Below, piece by piece: positions 11,993-23,007 of a stretch of 64,000 nt of DNA. A model generated the notes under the pieces. It saw only the letters and a list, made by a program, of their open reading frames with translations. It was not told the origin of the DNA and ran no database searches. The stretch's first letter is position 1. Each line of letters opens with the position of its first letter. The position numbers and the translations under genes are program-made. This DNA is from Pseudomonadota bacterium (GTDB taxonomy: Bacteria; Pseudomonadota; Gammaproteobacteria; Burkholderiales; SG8-39), in the NCBI GenBank assembly GCA_947455195.1, contig CANGMI010000005.1:378609-442608 (forward strand), written 5' to 3'.

Positions 11993-12550
11993 TCAGTCCA
12001 GGTCATGCACATCGAATCCGGGTGGCAGTGCGGTGGGCAACCACGCTCGGCCGGCAAAGGCGCGCATGCGTCCACCCGAGCGGATGACGACCTCGGGTTG
12101 ATTCACCGTGATGCCTGATTGCCCGGCTCGTGATCTCGTGCCCGATTCGGCTGCGAGACTGTCGAAGTGGGCGCCCAGCAAGACCTTGAGGTCGGGCAGG
12201 AAGGGACCGCTCCAGGCAAGGGCAAACACCACCGGTTCGGTGCTTGATGCGCTGTCAGCCTTTGCACGGGTGCTGACTGCAACATACTCGGTGATGCGGG
12301 TGCCGCTGCCCAGCAGGGTCGTGCGAATGGCGTAGTTGCCACGCTGATCGACCGAGCGCGAGACCGCCACCATGCTCCCGCTGGCAAACGGCTCGGCCCG
12401 CCCACCCAGCTCGGCCCGCGCCATGAGCGGTATTGCGGCGAGAGCCAGGCCGAGGCAGGGCAGTCGTGCGAGCATGAACGCGCGCGCGATGGTTGCCATG
12501 AGTGCCCGGGTACAAGGGGCTGCCCATCCGGGTGGCACGCGCGGGTTCAT
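11993..12550 (-). CDS. DUF2844-family protein
   Basis: ARAELGGRAEPFASGSM...YAIRTTLLGSGTRITEYVAVS; located directly beside DUF3443, its usual partner. Confidence 0.8.
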   Translation of the reverse strand: MNPRVPPGWAAPCTRALMATIARAFMLARLPCLGLALAAIPLMARAELGGRAEPFASGSMVAVSRSVDQRGNYAIRTTLLGSGTRITEYVAVSTRAKADSASSTEPVVFALAWSGPFLPDLKVLLGAHFDSLAAESGTRSRAGQSGITVNQPEVVIRSGGRMRAFAGRAWLPTALPPGFDVHDLD

Positions 12551-12559
12551 GGGCAGGGT

Positions 12560-13441
12560 TCAGAGGCGAAATGAGGGGTCGAGTCGGTCGAGCATGCGCA
12601 GCAACGCTGGCCATTCAAGCGAGCCCATCGGGCTCCTGCCTTCGGTGTATTCGAGAACCGGTTCGTTGGTAAATCCCATTCGGGCCGTGCTGCGAGCCAC
12701 TTCGACCGGCGGTGTGGTCAGTGCCTGACCGCTCGCGAGCGCGTCGACCTGAGACTGCATCGCCTTTTCGAGGTGCCACATCATGCTGAACGCTTCTGCC
12801 ACAGTGTGGCCGCAGACCAGTGTGCCGTGGTTGCGCAGGATCATGATGGCCTTCTCGCCGAGGTCGGCCACAAGACGAGCCCGCTCGTCGGTATCGAGAG
12901 CAAGTCCCTCGCTCGCGTGATAGGCGACCCGATCGTGAAAGAGCATGGCGTGTTGCGTGATTGGCAGCAGACCGCATTGCATGGTCGATATCGCCATGCC
13001 GGCACGGGTGTGCGAATGAATGACGCACCCCACATCGGGCCGGGCGGCATGAATGGCGCTGTGAATCACGAAGCCCGCCTTGTGGATCGGGTGTGGCGAG
13101 GGTGCGACGATGTTTCCTTCGAGATCCACTTTCACCAGGCTTGATGCCGTGATCTCGTCGAAGAGGAATCCGAATGGATTGAGGAGGAAGTGGTCTTCGG
13201 GGCCGGGCACGCGCACCGAGATATGCGTGTAGATGAGATCGGTCCAGCCATAATGTGCGGCCAGCCGATAACAAGCTGCCAGATCGGTACGTGCCTGCCA
13301 CTCCGCTGCGCTCACGCGCGAGCGCACGCCTGCCTCGGGGGAATTCAAGGTGAAAGTCTCCAGTCTCGATGTCGTGCAAGGGATGCGAGGACGCGGCGGC
13401 TTGCCGGCCATCGATTTGGCGCGACAAGCACCCGCTCGCAC
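12560..13441 (-). CDS. Class II aldolase/adducin family protein (start uncertain)
   Basis: GWTDLIYTHISVRVP...VGCVIHSHTRAGMAIS...ILRNHGTLVCGHTVAEAF. Confidence 0.9.
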   Translation of the reverse strand: MRAGACRAKSMAGKPPRPRIPCTTSRLETFTLNSPEAGVRSRVSAAEWQARTDLAACYRLAAHYGWTDLIYTHISVRVPGPEDHFLLNPFGFLFDEITASSLVKVDLEGNIVAPSPHPIHKAGFVIHSAIHAARPDVGCVIHSHTRAGMAISTMQCGLLPITQHAMLFHDRVAYHASEGLALDTDERARLVADLGEKAIMILRNHGTLVCGHTVAEAFSMMWHLEKAMQSQVDALASGQALTTPPVEVARSTARMGFTNEPVLEYTEGRSPMGSLEWPALLRMLDRLDPSFRL

Positions 13442-13498
13442 GATATTACCGGGTTGCTTCGGATCTGCCTGAGCCGAAGGACGGCCCTGGCCATCGGT

Positions 13499-14197
13499 TC
13501 AGGCAGCAGATCCCAGGGCGGCACCGGTTCCCTGGCGCATGCCTTCATCGCGCGCCGGTGCGGAAAACCGCGGGAGGTGACGCAGCGCCATGTCGAGCAT
13601 CTGCGCGTCGCTGCGATCGGAGCAGGAGGCGATCGCCCAGAGGTCGAGGCTCGGGAGCCCCCGACGCAGGGAGCGTACCTGGGAAAACCCGCAGGTGATC
13701 AGCGTTGCATTGAGGACACGCTGGGTGAAGCCGCAATGATGGGCCATGAAGGTCTTGCCAGCACGCAGCGAGGGCCGATGACCATAGAGGATGTCGAGGG
13801 GTGTCACAGGCCCGGCCGGCGATTCGTAGGCGGTTTCGGTGAGCCGGTCGTCGGCAATCAGGCTCGCCACGGCCTGGAGGTCGGGGCAGCCGACGACGAG
13901 GAATCCGTCATCCCTCAGCACCCGACGAAATTCACCCAACGCGATCGGAACCTGATGCGCATAGAGGTGCTCGATGTTGTGGCTCGAGAGCACGGCATCG
14001 ACCGAGCCGCTCGCGATCATCGACATGTCGAGCGTGTCGCCCACGATGTCGGGTTCGACCCCGGGGTCGATATCGAAGCGGATCTCCTGCCACAGGGCAG
14101 GATCGAATCCGCCTGTGGGCGCCTGATTGCCGCGTTGGCCCGCGCCTACGTGAAGGAGTGATGGCATGAGGGTGACTCTGATCGGACGAACTGCCAT
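13499..14197 (-). CDS. SAM-dependent methyltransferase
   Basis: LLHVGAGQRG, SVDAVLSSHNIEHLYAHQVPIALGEFRRVLRDDGFLVVGCPDL. Confidence 0.75.
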   Translation of the reverse strand: MAVRPIRVTLMPSLLHVGAGQRGNQAPTGGFDPALWQEIRFDIDPGVEPDIVGDTLDMSMIASGSVDAVLSSHNIEHLYAHQVPIALGEFRRVLRDDGFLVVGCPDLQAVASLIADDRLTETAYESPAGPVTPLDILYGHRPSLRAGKTFMAHHCGFTQRVLNATLITCGFSQVRSLRRGLPSLDLWAIASCSDRSDAQMLDMALRHLPRFSAPARDEGMRQGTGAALGSAA

Positions 14198-14287
14198 CCT
14201 GGGGCGAACCCCTTGCGTCTGTCATGCCCGGTGCGGATCGCTCGCCGCACTATGTCACGAAAGCCCGACGATGGCGCTGTGCCCGGA

Positions 14288-14579
14288 TCAGGCCGAGCGC
14301 TCCCGTGCCCGGTAGAGGGCGTCGAGCGTGATCTTTCGGAGTTCGAGCTTGCTCCGTGCGATGTGGGCTCGCAGCAGCCGCTCGGCTTCGCCCGCGCGTC
14401 GCCGACGCAGCGCATGCAGGATCTGCGCATGTTCTTCGGATGTGGCATCGACCCGCGCACGCATCGTGAAGTCGAGTCGCCGGATGATGCGAATCCTTGA
14501 TCAGTTCCAACTCGACGATGATGCGTTTCATGGCTGCATGGGTCTGGTCGGCCAGCGACGTGACTGCCACGAGTTCCAT
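14288..14579 (-). pseudogene. Frameshifted/truncated FCD-domain (GntR family) regulator remnant
   Basis: [29 protein letters not shown] in one frame, continuing as RIIRRLDFTMRARVDATSEEHAQILHALRRRRAGEAERLLRAHIARSKLELRKITLDALYRARERSA* in another; FCD C-terminus without HTH. Confidence 0.6.
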
Positions 14580-16417
14580 CACGGCGGAGTCGCTCTCTGC
14601 GCGTCGAGCCAGGCGCGCCAGCCACCCCAGTGCGAGATGTCCTCGGCCCCTGCGACGCCGCTCGCTTCGCACACGAAGCCATGGACCCAACTGCCATCAG
14701 CCAGTTCGATCGAGCCCAGTCCGAGGGGGGCAACGATACCGGCAAGAAACGATCCGACCTCGGTCAGCGGCATCTCGTAGACTTCCACGTCGATGGCATG
14801 ACCGCCTGCGTTGACGCGCACCAGCCCGGGCTTGGGGGGGATGGTGCGAGGCAGTGCATGCAATCGGTAATGCGCGGCTGTTTTCGTTTGCGAAAGCAGG
14901 CGGCAACCGCGCTCGACCAGTTGAGCGTGCAGAGGCAGACCTGACAGATGTGCGCCGACGACTGCAAGGGCAAGCGTGGGCGCGCTACGCAGCGCGATCG
15001 CTGACGGTACCGGCGCGGCGTTGCGCGGGCCCAGATGAAGGCCCAGCGGCAGATCCAGGTTCTTTTCCCACGCGAGACCCGTGTGCGCCAGCGCCGCGTC
15101 TCGGCCACTGCCGGCGATGAGCGTGATGCCGAAGGGTATGCCGCTGGCCGACAGGCTCGCTGGCAGCGCAAGGGCCGACAGCCCGAGCAGATTGACGAAG
15201 TTCGTATAGCGGCCGAGCGCGCTGTTGCGTTCGATCGGATCCTTCGACACCGCGGCAAGGGTCGGGCAGGTGGGCGCCGTCGGTACCATCAGCAGGTCGA
15301 TCGAATTCCACAGCGGCTTGATCTGCACTTCCAGTTCGGCGAGGCGGTAGCGCGCTCTGAACGCGGCCGTCGCATCGTGGCGACGCGCCTGTTCGATCAC
15401 GGCCCGCACGACCGGATCGATGACATCGGGGCTGCGTTCGAGGAGTGATTCGATCACCGCGTAACGTTCGGCGACCCACGGCCCCGCGTAGAGCAGTTGC
15501 GCGACCTCCTCGAGGTTGTGCATGTCGATCGGTACGATGGTCCAGCCCATGGATCGGCCGCGCTCGACTGCCACGGCGAACGCCGAGTCAAAGCCCAGTG
15601 CCGGATCGCAATCGGGGTTCGCCGGAATGCCTACCCGCAGTGACTGGCCGGTGCGCTCGAGCCAGGCGGTGCCGGGCTCGGGGTGTGCAAACGCCGCTTC
15701 GCTCGCCGGACGTTGCCAGCATCCGGCAACCCGGGCCGCGTCGCTGACCGTGAGAGCGAGCACCGACACCACGTCGAGGGTGCGACAGGCAGGCAGTACG
15801 CCTTCCATGGGCACAAGCCCGGGACTTGGCTTGAGTCCCACGAGGTTGTTGAACCCGGCGGGAATACGGCCGGACCCCGCCGTGTCGGTGCCGAGGGCAA
15901 AGGGCACCAGACCGCGCGCCACCACCGAGGCCGACCCGGAGCTCGAGCCCCCACTGACATGGTCTGGCTTGAATGTGTTGGGCACTGCCCCGTAGGGTGA
16001 CCGGGTACCGACAAGGCCCGTCGCGAACTGATCCAGGTTGGTCTTGCCGACCGGTATGGCACCGGCTTCGACCAGTTGTCGTACGACCGTCGCATGGCGG
16101 TTCGGGGTAAAGGCATAGGCCGGACAGGCTGCCGTGGTCGGCAGCCCCGCTACGTCGATGTTGTCCTTCACGGCAAACGGTACGCCGTAGAGCGGCAGCG
16201 CTGCCGGATCGATCCCGTCGAGCCGGGCAAGGATGGGCTCGAGCGACTCGGGCGTGGCGCGGGTGATCCAGGCCGGATCATCGGCGGGCCAGGCGGCCAT
16301 CAGTCGAGCCATCAGTTCGCGCGGACGCATGCCACCCGTGCGGTAGGCCGACAGCCAGTCGTCGATCGTGATGGGTCGTGGTGTCGCGTCAACGGGCATG
16401 GTGAGTGGCCGGGTCAT
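14579..16417 (-). CDS. atzF: Allophanate hydrolase
   Basis: Amidase signature [22 protein letters not shown]...[42 protein letters not shown] plus the AtzF-type C-terminal domain. Confidence 0.92.
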   Translation of the reverse strand: MTRPLTMPVDATPRPITIDDWLSAYRTGGMRPRELMARLMAAWPADDPAWITRATPESLEPILARLDGIDPAALPLYGVPFAVKDNIDVAGLPTTAACPAYAFTPNRHATVVRQLVEAGAIPVGKTNLDQFATGLVGTRSPYGAVPNTFKPDHVSGGSSSGSASVVARGLVPFALGTDTAGSGRIPAGFNNLVGLKPSPGLVPMEGVLPACRTLDVVSVLALTVSDAARVAGCWQRPASEAAFAHPEPGTAWLERTGQSLRVGIPANPDCDPALGFDSAFAVAVERGRSMGWTIVPIDMHNLEEVAQLLYAGPWVAERYAVIESLLERSPDVIDPVVRAVIEQARRHDATAAFRARYRLAELEVQIKPLWNSIDLLMVPTAPTCPTLAAVSKDPIERNSALGRYTNFVNLLGLSALALPASLSASGIPFGITLIAGSGRDAALAHTGLAWEKNLDLPLGLHLGPRNAAPVPSAIALRSAPTLALAVVGAHLSGLPLHAQLVERGCRLLSQTKTAAHYRLHALPRTIPPKPGLVRVNAGGHAIDVEVYEMPLTEVGSFLAGIVAPLGLGSIELADGSWVHGFVCEASGVAGAEDISHWGGWRAWLDAQRATPP

Positions 16418-17181
16418 GATGCAATCGCCACACCGGTGGCAGCGCCGGGCATTGCGGTCGGGTTGATCGACGGTATGGTGGGGGCCGACAGGCCATCGGT
16501 GGTGGTCTGCGCGTCGGGGGCCTCGAGGCTGCCGATGAGCCGCTCGCTCGTGGTCGACCACCCGATGATGGCCCCTTGTGCGGTCATCATGGAGAGGGTT
16601 GCCGCCTTGTACGCGGCGAAGTAGCTCTCGGTGGCGTCCTCCACGATGAGGCACTCGTATCCGCGATCGTTGGCCTCGCGCATCGAGGTCTGTACGCACA
16701 CCTCGGTGGTGACACCGGTAAAGATGAGGTGCGTCATGGCCCTTGCCTGCAGTCGTTCATGCAGGCCGGTGGCATGGAATGCACCCTTTCCAGGCTTGTC
16801 GATCACCCACTCTCCCGCCGCCGGTGCCAGCGCTTCGATGATGTCGGCGCCGGGCTCGCCCGCGACCAGCAGTCGTCCCATGGGCCCTGCGTCGCCGATG
16901 CGAAGTGATGGCTTGCCGCGCAGCCGCTTGGCGGGCGGACAGTCGGTGAGGTCGGGGCGGTGGCATTCGCGGGTATGGATCACGAGGCCCCCGACATGGC
17001 GCCATGCGGCCAGCAGCTGTTGCAGCGTCGGAATGATGGCCTGAAGGCGCGTCACGTCATTGCCCAGCGACGCGCCAAATCCGCCCGCCTCGATGAAGTC
17101 GCGCTGCATGTCGATGACGATCAGCGCGGTGTGCGCGAGGTCGAAGGTGTATTCGAAAGGGGTTGCAGCCAGAGTCTTCAT
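16414..17181 (-). CDS. Isochorismatase-family cysteine hydrolase (biuret/ureide amidohydrolase-like)
   Basis: [12 protein letters not shown]...[10 protein letters not shown]...[29 protein letters not shown]; 4-nt overlap with atzF. Confidence 0.88.
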   Translation of the reverse strand: MKTLAATPFEYTFDLAHTALIVIDMQRDFIEAGGFGASLGNDVTRLQAIIPTLQQLLAAWRHVGGLVIHTRECHRPDLTDCPPAKRLRGKPSLRIGDAGPMGRLLVAGEPGADIIEALAPAAGEWVIDKPGKGAFHATGLHERLQARAMTHLIFTGVTTEVCVQTSMREANDRGYECLIVEDATESYFAAYKAATLSMMTAQGAIIGWSTTSERLIGSLEAPDAQTTTDGLSAPTIPSINPTAMPGAATGVAIAS

Positions 17182-18749
17182 GCGGCGATCTCGGTTTCGG
17201 ACAGCTGAACGGGCGGCGGATAGTCGTGCGGGATCCCGCCCATGGCAGCGCCGAGCGCCTGCCGGTCAGCGCCGGCAGCCGGGCAGGTCAGCACGACGCG
17301 TCCGGCACTGATGACCGCGATCCGGTCGGCAAGAAGCATCAACTCGTCGAGATCCTCGCTGATGAGCAGGACGGCGCAGCCTGCATTGCGGGCCTCGAGC
17401 AGTCGTCGATGGATGTCACGGGTGGCCGCGAAATCAAGGCCGAAGGTCGGGTTGCTCACCAGCAGCAGGTCGGCGCGGCCTGAGAGTTCGCGTGCCAGCA
17501 CCACACGCTGGATGTTGCCACCGGACAACTGGCGGATGGCCTCATCCGGACCCCGGGTGCGGACGCCAAAGGCAGCGATGGCGGTCGCTGCGAGGGATCG
17601 CAGCGCGCCCGGCTTGCGCCAGCCCAGATGCGCGAACGCTGGCTCATCGAAGGTGCGCAGCGAAAGATTGTCGGCGAGGCTCATCTCGGGTACGCATGCG
17701 TTGAGGAGCGGCTCTTCGGGCAGGCTTCTGACGGCAAGTTCGCGGTTCTGGGTTCGCGTGCCGCGAAACGGGGTGCCCGCAACGTGGATGCTCCCTTCGA
17801 GAATCCGGCGCTGGCCCGTCAGGGCTTGCATGAGTTCGCGCTGGCCGTTGCCGGATACGCCGGCCACACCGACGATTTCGCCGGCCGCGACGTCAAGGGA
17901 AAAGCCCTGCAGGGCCGGCGTGCCCCGGTCGCCGTGCGCATGCAGGTCATGAATGACAAGCCGCGCTGGCGCGGCGGGTGTCGCTTGACGCTCGATCGGC
18001 AGGGTGGCACTCACCGCTTCGCCCACCATCTGCTGGGCGAGGCTGGCCTGAGTGACGGTGGAAACCGGCGCACTCGCGACATGAAGCCCCCGGCGGAGGA
18101 CACTCACTTCGTCGGCATACGCCAGCACTTCGCGGAACTTGTGCGTGATGAGAATGATGCTGCATTCGCCGGCATGCGCTCGTGAGCGAAGCGCGCCCAG
18201 CACTTCGTCTGCCTCCTGCGGCGTGAGCACCGAGGTCGGCTCGTCGAGGATCAGCAGTCTTGGGCGCAGGCGCATCTGCTTGAGGATCTCGAGTTTCTGC
18301 TTCTGCCCGGCCGAGAGGTCGACCGGTCGAGCGTCGAGGTCGAGCTGGAAGGGGGTGCTCTGCATGAAGGCAGCCAGTTCAGCGCGCACGCGTGGCCAGC
18401 GGACGATGCCGGGCAATTCGCCCGTGGCGAGCAGCAGGTTCTCGGCCACCGTCATGCCGGGTACGACCGTGAAGTGCTGGTAGACCATGCCGATACCCAG
18501 GCGGCGCGCATCGGTGGGCGAGGCGAGGGTCTGTTCGCGCTGATCCAGAATCAGCGCGCCGGCATCGGCCGCGTGGTAACCCGACAGGCATTTCACGAGC
18601 GTGCTCTTGCCCGCGCCGTTCTCGCCCAGAAGAGCGTGCACGGTACCCGGCTGGACCTTGATCGAAACCCCATCGAGCGCCACGAAGTCGCCAAACCGCT
18701 TGGTCAGACCAATGGTCTCAAGGCGCATTGCGTTGGCGGGCAGGCTCAT
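17178..18749 (-). CDS. ABC transporter ATP-binding protein (double-NBD, BMP/nucleoside-type)
   Basis: Two NBDs: [11 protein letters not shown] and [39 protein letters not shown]. Confidence 0.93.
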   Translation of the reverse strand: MSLPANAMRLETIGLTKRFGDFVALDGVSIKVQPGTVHALLGENGAGKSTLVKCLSGYHAADAGALILDQREQTLASPTDARRLGIGMVYQHFTVVPGMTVAENLLLATGELPGIVRWPRVRAELAAFMQSTPFQLDLDARPVDLSAGQKQKLEILKQMRLRPRLLILDEPTSVLTPQEADEVLGALRSRAHAGECSIILITHKFREVLAYADEVSVLRRGLHVASAPVSTVTQASLAQQMVGEAVSATLPIERQATPAAPARLVIHDLHAHGDRGTPALQGFSLDVAAGEIVGVAGVSGNGQRELMQALTGQRRILEGSIHVAGTPFRGTRTQNRELAVRSLPEEPLLNACVPEMSLADNLSLRTFDEPAFAHLGWRKPGALRSLAATAIAAFGVRTRGPDEAIRQLSGGNIQRVVLARELSGRADLLLVSNPTFGLDFAATRDIHRRLLEARNAGCAVLLISEDLDELMLLADRIAVISAGRVVLTCPAAGADRQALGAAMGGIPHDYPPPVQLSETEIAA

Positions 18750-18750
18750 G

Positions 18751-19437
18751 CTAGAGCGCCTCGAGACCTGCGATGGCTGCCGCCGAGTCGGCGACCGCGC
18801 CGAATACGCCCCCTTGCATCGTGACCATCTTGAGCGCGGCCAGATGGTTGCCGAGGTCGGTGGCACCGGTGCAGTCGGAGAGCACCAGGCACTCGAAGCC
18901 GCGGTCATTGGCTTCTCGCATCGTGGTGTGCACGCAGACGTCGGTCGTGATACCGGTGAGGATCAGATTGGTGATGCCGCGCGTGCGCAACATCAGTTCG
19001 AGATCGGTGGCGCAGAACGAGCCCTTGCCCGGTTTGTCGATGATCGGCTCGCCCGCGACGGGCGCCAGTTCCGGAATGATCTCCCAGCCGGGCTCGCCTC
19101 GGACGAGGATGCGACCGCAGGGCCCGGGGTCGCCGATGCCGGCTCCGATGCGTTGCGAACGCCAGCGCTTGTTGGCGGGCAGATCGCTCAGGTCAGGGCG
19201 ATGACCTTCGCGGGTATGGATGACCGGCAGCCCGATACGTCGCGCCAGCGCGAGCAGACGACTGATCGGTTCGATCGGCGCGCGCGTGAGCGACAGGTCG
19301 TAGCCCATCGAGTCCACATAGCCACCGATGCCACAGAAATCGGTCTGCATGTCGATCACGACCAGTGCCGTATTCGCAACCGACAGAGAGCCATCCCACG
19401 GCCAGGGGTAGGGATTGGCTTCGATGTGATGGGTCAT
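18751..19437 (-). CDS. biuH: Biuret amidohydrolase
   Basis: [49 protein letters not shown]...[39 protein letters not shown]...[17 protein letters not shown]...[23 protein letters not shown]; resembles Rhizobium BiuH as I recall it. Confidence 0.85.
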   Translation of the reverse strand: MTHHIEANPYPWPWDGSLSVANTALVVIDMQTDFCGIGGYVDSMGYDLSLTRAPIEPISRLLALARRIGLPVIHTREGHRPDLSDLPANKRWRSQRIGAGIGDPGPCGRILVRGEPGWEIIPELAPVAGEPIIDKPGKGSFCATDLELMLRTRGITNLILTGITTDVCVHTTMREANDRGFECLVLSDCTGATDLGNHLAALKMVTMQGGVFGAVADSAAAIAGLEAL

Positions 19438-19469
19438 GGCGGATGTCTCTGTGTCGTGGGTTTGGCGAT

Positions 19470-20387
19470 TCAGCGCTGCACGCTCAGTTCCGAGGGGGCG
19501 CCTTGCAGCCGCCGGTAGGGCGTGCAGGCAAGCACGAGGATGAGCAGGGTGAGCGCGTAGGGAACCGCATTGAACAGGTAGTAGGCGCCGTTGATGCCGA
19601 CGGATTGCAGCGCCGGACCAAGCGCACCGGCACCCCCGAAGAGGAGAGATGCCCAAAGGCAGGCCAGGGGCCGCCAGCGGGCGAAGATCACCAGTGCGAT
19701 GGCGATGAGGCCCTGGCCACTGGAGAGCAGTTCGTTCCAGCTGCCAGGGTAGAAGAGCGACAGCGATGCGCCGCCAAGGCCGGCGATCGCCCCGCCTGCC
19801 ATGGTGGCGAGGGTACGAACCCGATTCACCGAGAGTCCTTGCGCGCGTGCTGCGTCGGCCGAGTCACCGACCATTCGAACGATCAGGCCCCAGCGGGTGT
19901 TGGCGAGCAACCAGGCCAGTGCGAGTGCAATGAGTACGCCCAGCGGAAAGAGCGGGTTGATGCTCAGCGCCGCCTGCAGTTGTGCTGAACTCGACGTGCT
20001 GCCGAGCATGATGGGCGCTAGCGTCGGTGCCTGAGGCTGAATGAGCGGTTTCCCGAGATAGAACGCAAGCCCGGTGCCGAGCATCATCACCGCAATGCCC
20101 ATGGCGATGTCGTTCACACGGCGCAAGCCGCAGAGCACACCGTGCACGCCCGCCAGCAGGGCGCCGGCGAGCATCGCCGCCATGACACCGATCCAGGGCG
20201 ATCCGCTCAGGTAGGCGCCACCAAAGGCTGCCATCGAGGAGAGCACCAGTACGCCCTCGAGTCCCAGGTTGATGCGACCCGATTGCTCTGTGAGGCATTC
20301 GCCCAGACTCACGAAGAGAAATGGCGTGCCGACCCGGATCGCTCCGCCCAGTACTGCCCACAGAACCGGTAACACGATGTCGTTCAT
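19470..20387 (-). CDS. ABC transporter permease (BMP/nucleoside-type)
   Basis: [52 protein letters not shown]. Confidence 0.92.
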   Translation of the reverse strand: MNDIVLPVLWAVLGGAIRVGTPFLFVSLGECLTEQSGRINLGLEGVLVLSSMAAFGGAYLSGSPWIGVMAAMLAGALLAGVHGVLCGLRRVNDIAMGIAVMMLGTGLAFYLGKPLIQPQAPTLAPIMLGSTSSSAQLQAALSINPLFPLGVLIALALAWLLANTRWGLIVRMVGDSADAARAQGLSVNRVRTLATMAGGAIAGLGGASLSLFYPGSWNELLSSGQGLIAIALVIFARWRPLACLWASLLFGGAGALGPALQSVGINGAYYLFNAVPYALTLLILVLACTPYRRLQGAPSELSVQR

Positions 20388-21445
20388 GGCGCCTTCGCTC
20401 CCCGCGCGCGTCCGGGCAGGCGTAGCCGGCCGCGGCCGACTTCGGCCGCCAGAATCAGGACGAAGGCAAACCCGAGCAGCACCTGGACAGACGCGTCGGG
20501 CATGCCGAGCCGGCGCTGCAGCAAGCTCCCGGCGGCTCCGAATCCGCCGAGAACGATGGCGACCGGAATGATCGCCAGCGGCTGGTGGCGCGCCACGAAG
20601 CTCACCAGGATCCCGGCATAGCCAAGACCCGAAATCACCGACGCATTGGCGGCCGTGTGGACGGCTGCCACTTCGAACCCACCCGAGAGCCCGGCCGCCG
20701 CGCCACCGATTGCGCAGGCGGTAATGACCAGGCGATGGGCGGGGAGGCCGACGAGGCCCGCCGCGCGCGGATTGCCACCGACCACCCGTGTGGAAAATCC
20801 ATGTGTGGTGAAGGCGAGCCAGATGCTGGCTGCGACGCAGGCGACGACGCCCCACACGAGGCCCCAGTGAACATCCATGCCGGGTATCGTGCCGATCATC
20901 AGCGAATCATCGAGTGGTCGGGTCGATGGCTTGTTGAGGCTCGCCGGGTCGCGCATCGGCCCTTCGACCACATGCTTGAACAGATTGATGACGAGGTAGG
21001 CGAGCAGGAGCCCGCTGATCGTCTCGTTGACACCGCGCCACTGACGCATGGCGCCGATCAGTGCGCCAAAGGCGGCCCCGGCGAGCACCGAAGCGAGGAG
21101 GATGAGCAGGGTGCCTGACAGGCTCGGCGGCACGGTCATCAGGTAGGGAAGTGCCGCAGTGGCCAGAGCGCCGACCACGAGGGCTCCCTCACCACCGATC
21201 ACCATGAGACCCGCTTGCGCCGGAATGGCCACGCAGAGCGCAGTCAGCATGAGGGGTGCCGCGCGTTGCAGCGAGTTCTGCCATGAGAAGGCATCCCCGA
21301 AGGCGCCCACGAAGAGAAGACGCCACACCTCGAGCGGCGGGTAGCCGCCCCAGGCGGCAAAGACACCAAAAGCCAGCAGCGCCGCTGCGACGGCCAGAAT
21401 CGGCAGTGCAGCGGCTTCGATCGTTGCGAGAAGTCGAGGTGACAT
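20384..21445 (-). CDS. ABC transporter permease (BMP/nucleoside-type)
   Basis: Multi-TM; RAAPLMLTALCVAIPAQAGLMVIGGEGALVVGALATA; 4-nt overlap with next permease. Confidence 0.92.
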   Translation of the reverse strand: MSPRLLATIEAAALPILAVAAALLAFGVFAAWGGYPPLEVWRLLFVGAFGDAFSWQNSLQRAAPLMLTALCVAIPAQAGLMVIGGEGALVVGALATAALPYLMTVPPSLSGTLLILLASVLAGAAFGALIGAMRQWRGVNETISGLLLAYLVINLFKHVVEGPMRDPASLNKPSTRPLDDSLMIGTIPGMDVHWGLVWGVVACVAASIWLAFTTHGFSTRVVGGNPRAAGLVGLPAHRLVITACAIGGAAAGLSGGFEVAAVHTAANASVISGLGYAGILVSFVARHQPLAIIPVAIVLGGFGAAGSLLQRRLGMPDASVQVLLGFAFVLILAAEVGRGRLRLPGRARGAKAP

Positions 21446-21484
21446 GGCGCGATCGCGGTTCTGTGGTGCCGCGGTCTCTGGACG

Positions 21485-22603
21485 TCAGATCTTTCCGATG
21501 ACGCCTTCGACGAGGTAGTTCATCGACTCCAGTTCGATGGCCGTTTGCTTGAAAGCCTGCCCCTTGGGGATGACGATCTTGCCGGTATTGTCCTTCAGTT
21601 CGCCCGTGAAGATGTCGAACTGGCCGGCAATCATCTTGGCCTTGACCGCATCGGCATTCTTGCGCGCCGCCTCAGGCACCATCGACCCGTAGGGCGAGGT
21701 CTTGATGAAGCCTGCCTTCAGGCCGCCGCGAATGAAGTTCGGGTGCGGCTTGCCGGTGCGGGCGGCGTCGATGATGGCATTCATGGCGCTCGTCCAGTTC
21801 CACTCGGCGCCGGTGAGGTAGGCGGCAGGCGCAAGTTTCGACTGGTTGGCATGGTAGCCACAGACGAACTTGCCGCGCTTGGCTGCCGTCTCGACGACGA
21901 CCTTGGGTCCGTCGACGTGCATCGTGAACACGTCAACGCCCTGATCGGCGAGGCTGTTGGTGGCTTCAGCTTCCTTGACGGGCATCGACCAGTCTCCGGT
22001 GAAGATCACGGTGGTGGTGATCTTCGGATCGACCGAGCGGGCGCCGAGAGTGAATGCGTTGATGTTCTGCAGCACCTGGGGAATCGGCTTGGCCGCGATG
22101 AAGCCGATTTTCTTGCTCTTCGACATGTGGCCAGCGATGACGCCGTTGAGGTACTGACCCTCGTCGATGTAGCCGAAGTAGCTGCCGGTGTTGGCCGGAT
22201 GCTTTGCCGCCGTCCAGAGTCCGCCGCAATGCGAGAAGCGCACGTTCGGGTTCTTGCCCGCGATGGCGATCATGTGGGGATCGAAGTAGCCGAACGAGGT
22301 CGGGAACAGCAGCGTGGCGCCGTCCTGCGAGATCATGCCCTGCATGGTCTTCTGCACGGCCTGGGTCTCGGGGACGTTCTCTTCCTCGACCACCTTGATG
22401 CCCGGCACCTTCTTCAATTCTGCGGTGGCTTCCGCGTGTGCCTGGTTGTAGCCGTAGTCGTCACGCGGACCGACATAGATGACGCCGATGGTGATGGGGC
22501 TCTGGGCTTGCGCGCCCAGCGGCCAGGCACCGGCCAGGAGACTGGCGCCTGCAGCGCCGGTGCCCTGAATCCATTGGCGACGATTCCATTGCTTGTGTTC
22601 CAT
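21485..22603 (-). CDS. BMP-family ABC transporter substrate-binding protein
   Basis: Tat-like N-terminus NRRQWIQGTGAAGASLLAG; PITIGVIYVGPRDDYGYNQAHAEA; GQYLNGVIAGHMSKSKKIGFIAAKPIP. Confidence 0.92.
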   Translation of the reverse strand: MEHKQWNRRQWIQGTGAAGASLLAGAWPLGAQAQSPITIGVIYVGPRDDYGYNQAHAEATAELKKVPGIKVVEEENVPETQAVQKTMQGMISQDGATLLFPTSFGYFDPHMIAIAGKNPNVRFSHCGGLWTAAKHPANTGSYFGYIDEGQYLNGVIAGHMSKSKKIGFIAAKPIPQVLQNINAFTLGARSVDPKITTTVIFTGDWSMPVKEAEATNSLADQGVDVFTMHVDGPKVVVETAAKRGKFVCGYHANQSKLAPAAYLTGAEWNWTSAMNAIIDAARTGKPHPNFIRGGLKAGFIKTSPYGSMVPEAARKNADAVKAKMIAGQFDIFTGELKDNTGKIVIPKGQAFKQTAIELESMNYLVEGVIGKI

Positions 22604-23007
22604 GATTGACCTCTCGGTGATGTAAAGCGACGGGGATGGCATTCGGGTGGCGCGATCAGGCATGCAGTGCGCCAGGCTGGCTTGAGGACGGCTTCGGCGA
22701 AGCAAGCGGTATGCCAGAGGGCTCGAGCCGGGCATCCCAAAGCGCCGGGTGCGGTCTGCGCTCCGTCGGCGTGCGTCGGGGTATCGCGCTGGTCCACTTC
22801 GGTGCAGAGGCCCGTAACGCGCGCTGTGTCCGGATCCCTTGCCGCAGGACATCCTTGTTTCGCGCCTGAAGCCTGGCCGGTGTCGCGGGACAGCGCGCCT
22901 TGAGTGCGGTCAATCGCCCGACCCGCTGCCCGCGTAAGGTCCGGACATGCGCCGGGCGTCAGGTTTGGAGCCACGAGGGCGCCCCTGAGGCTCACGTGGA
23001 TAGCGGC

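Noticed and set aside
13190-14161. 323-aa plus-strand ORF
   Set aside because: Antisense to the aldolase and methyltransferase genes; Arg/Gly-rich composition typical of high-GC shadow ORFs.
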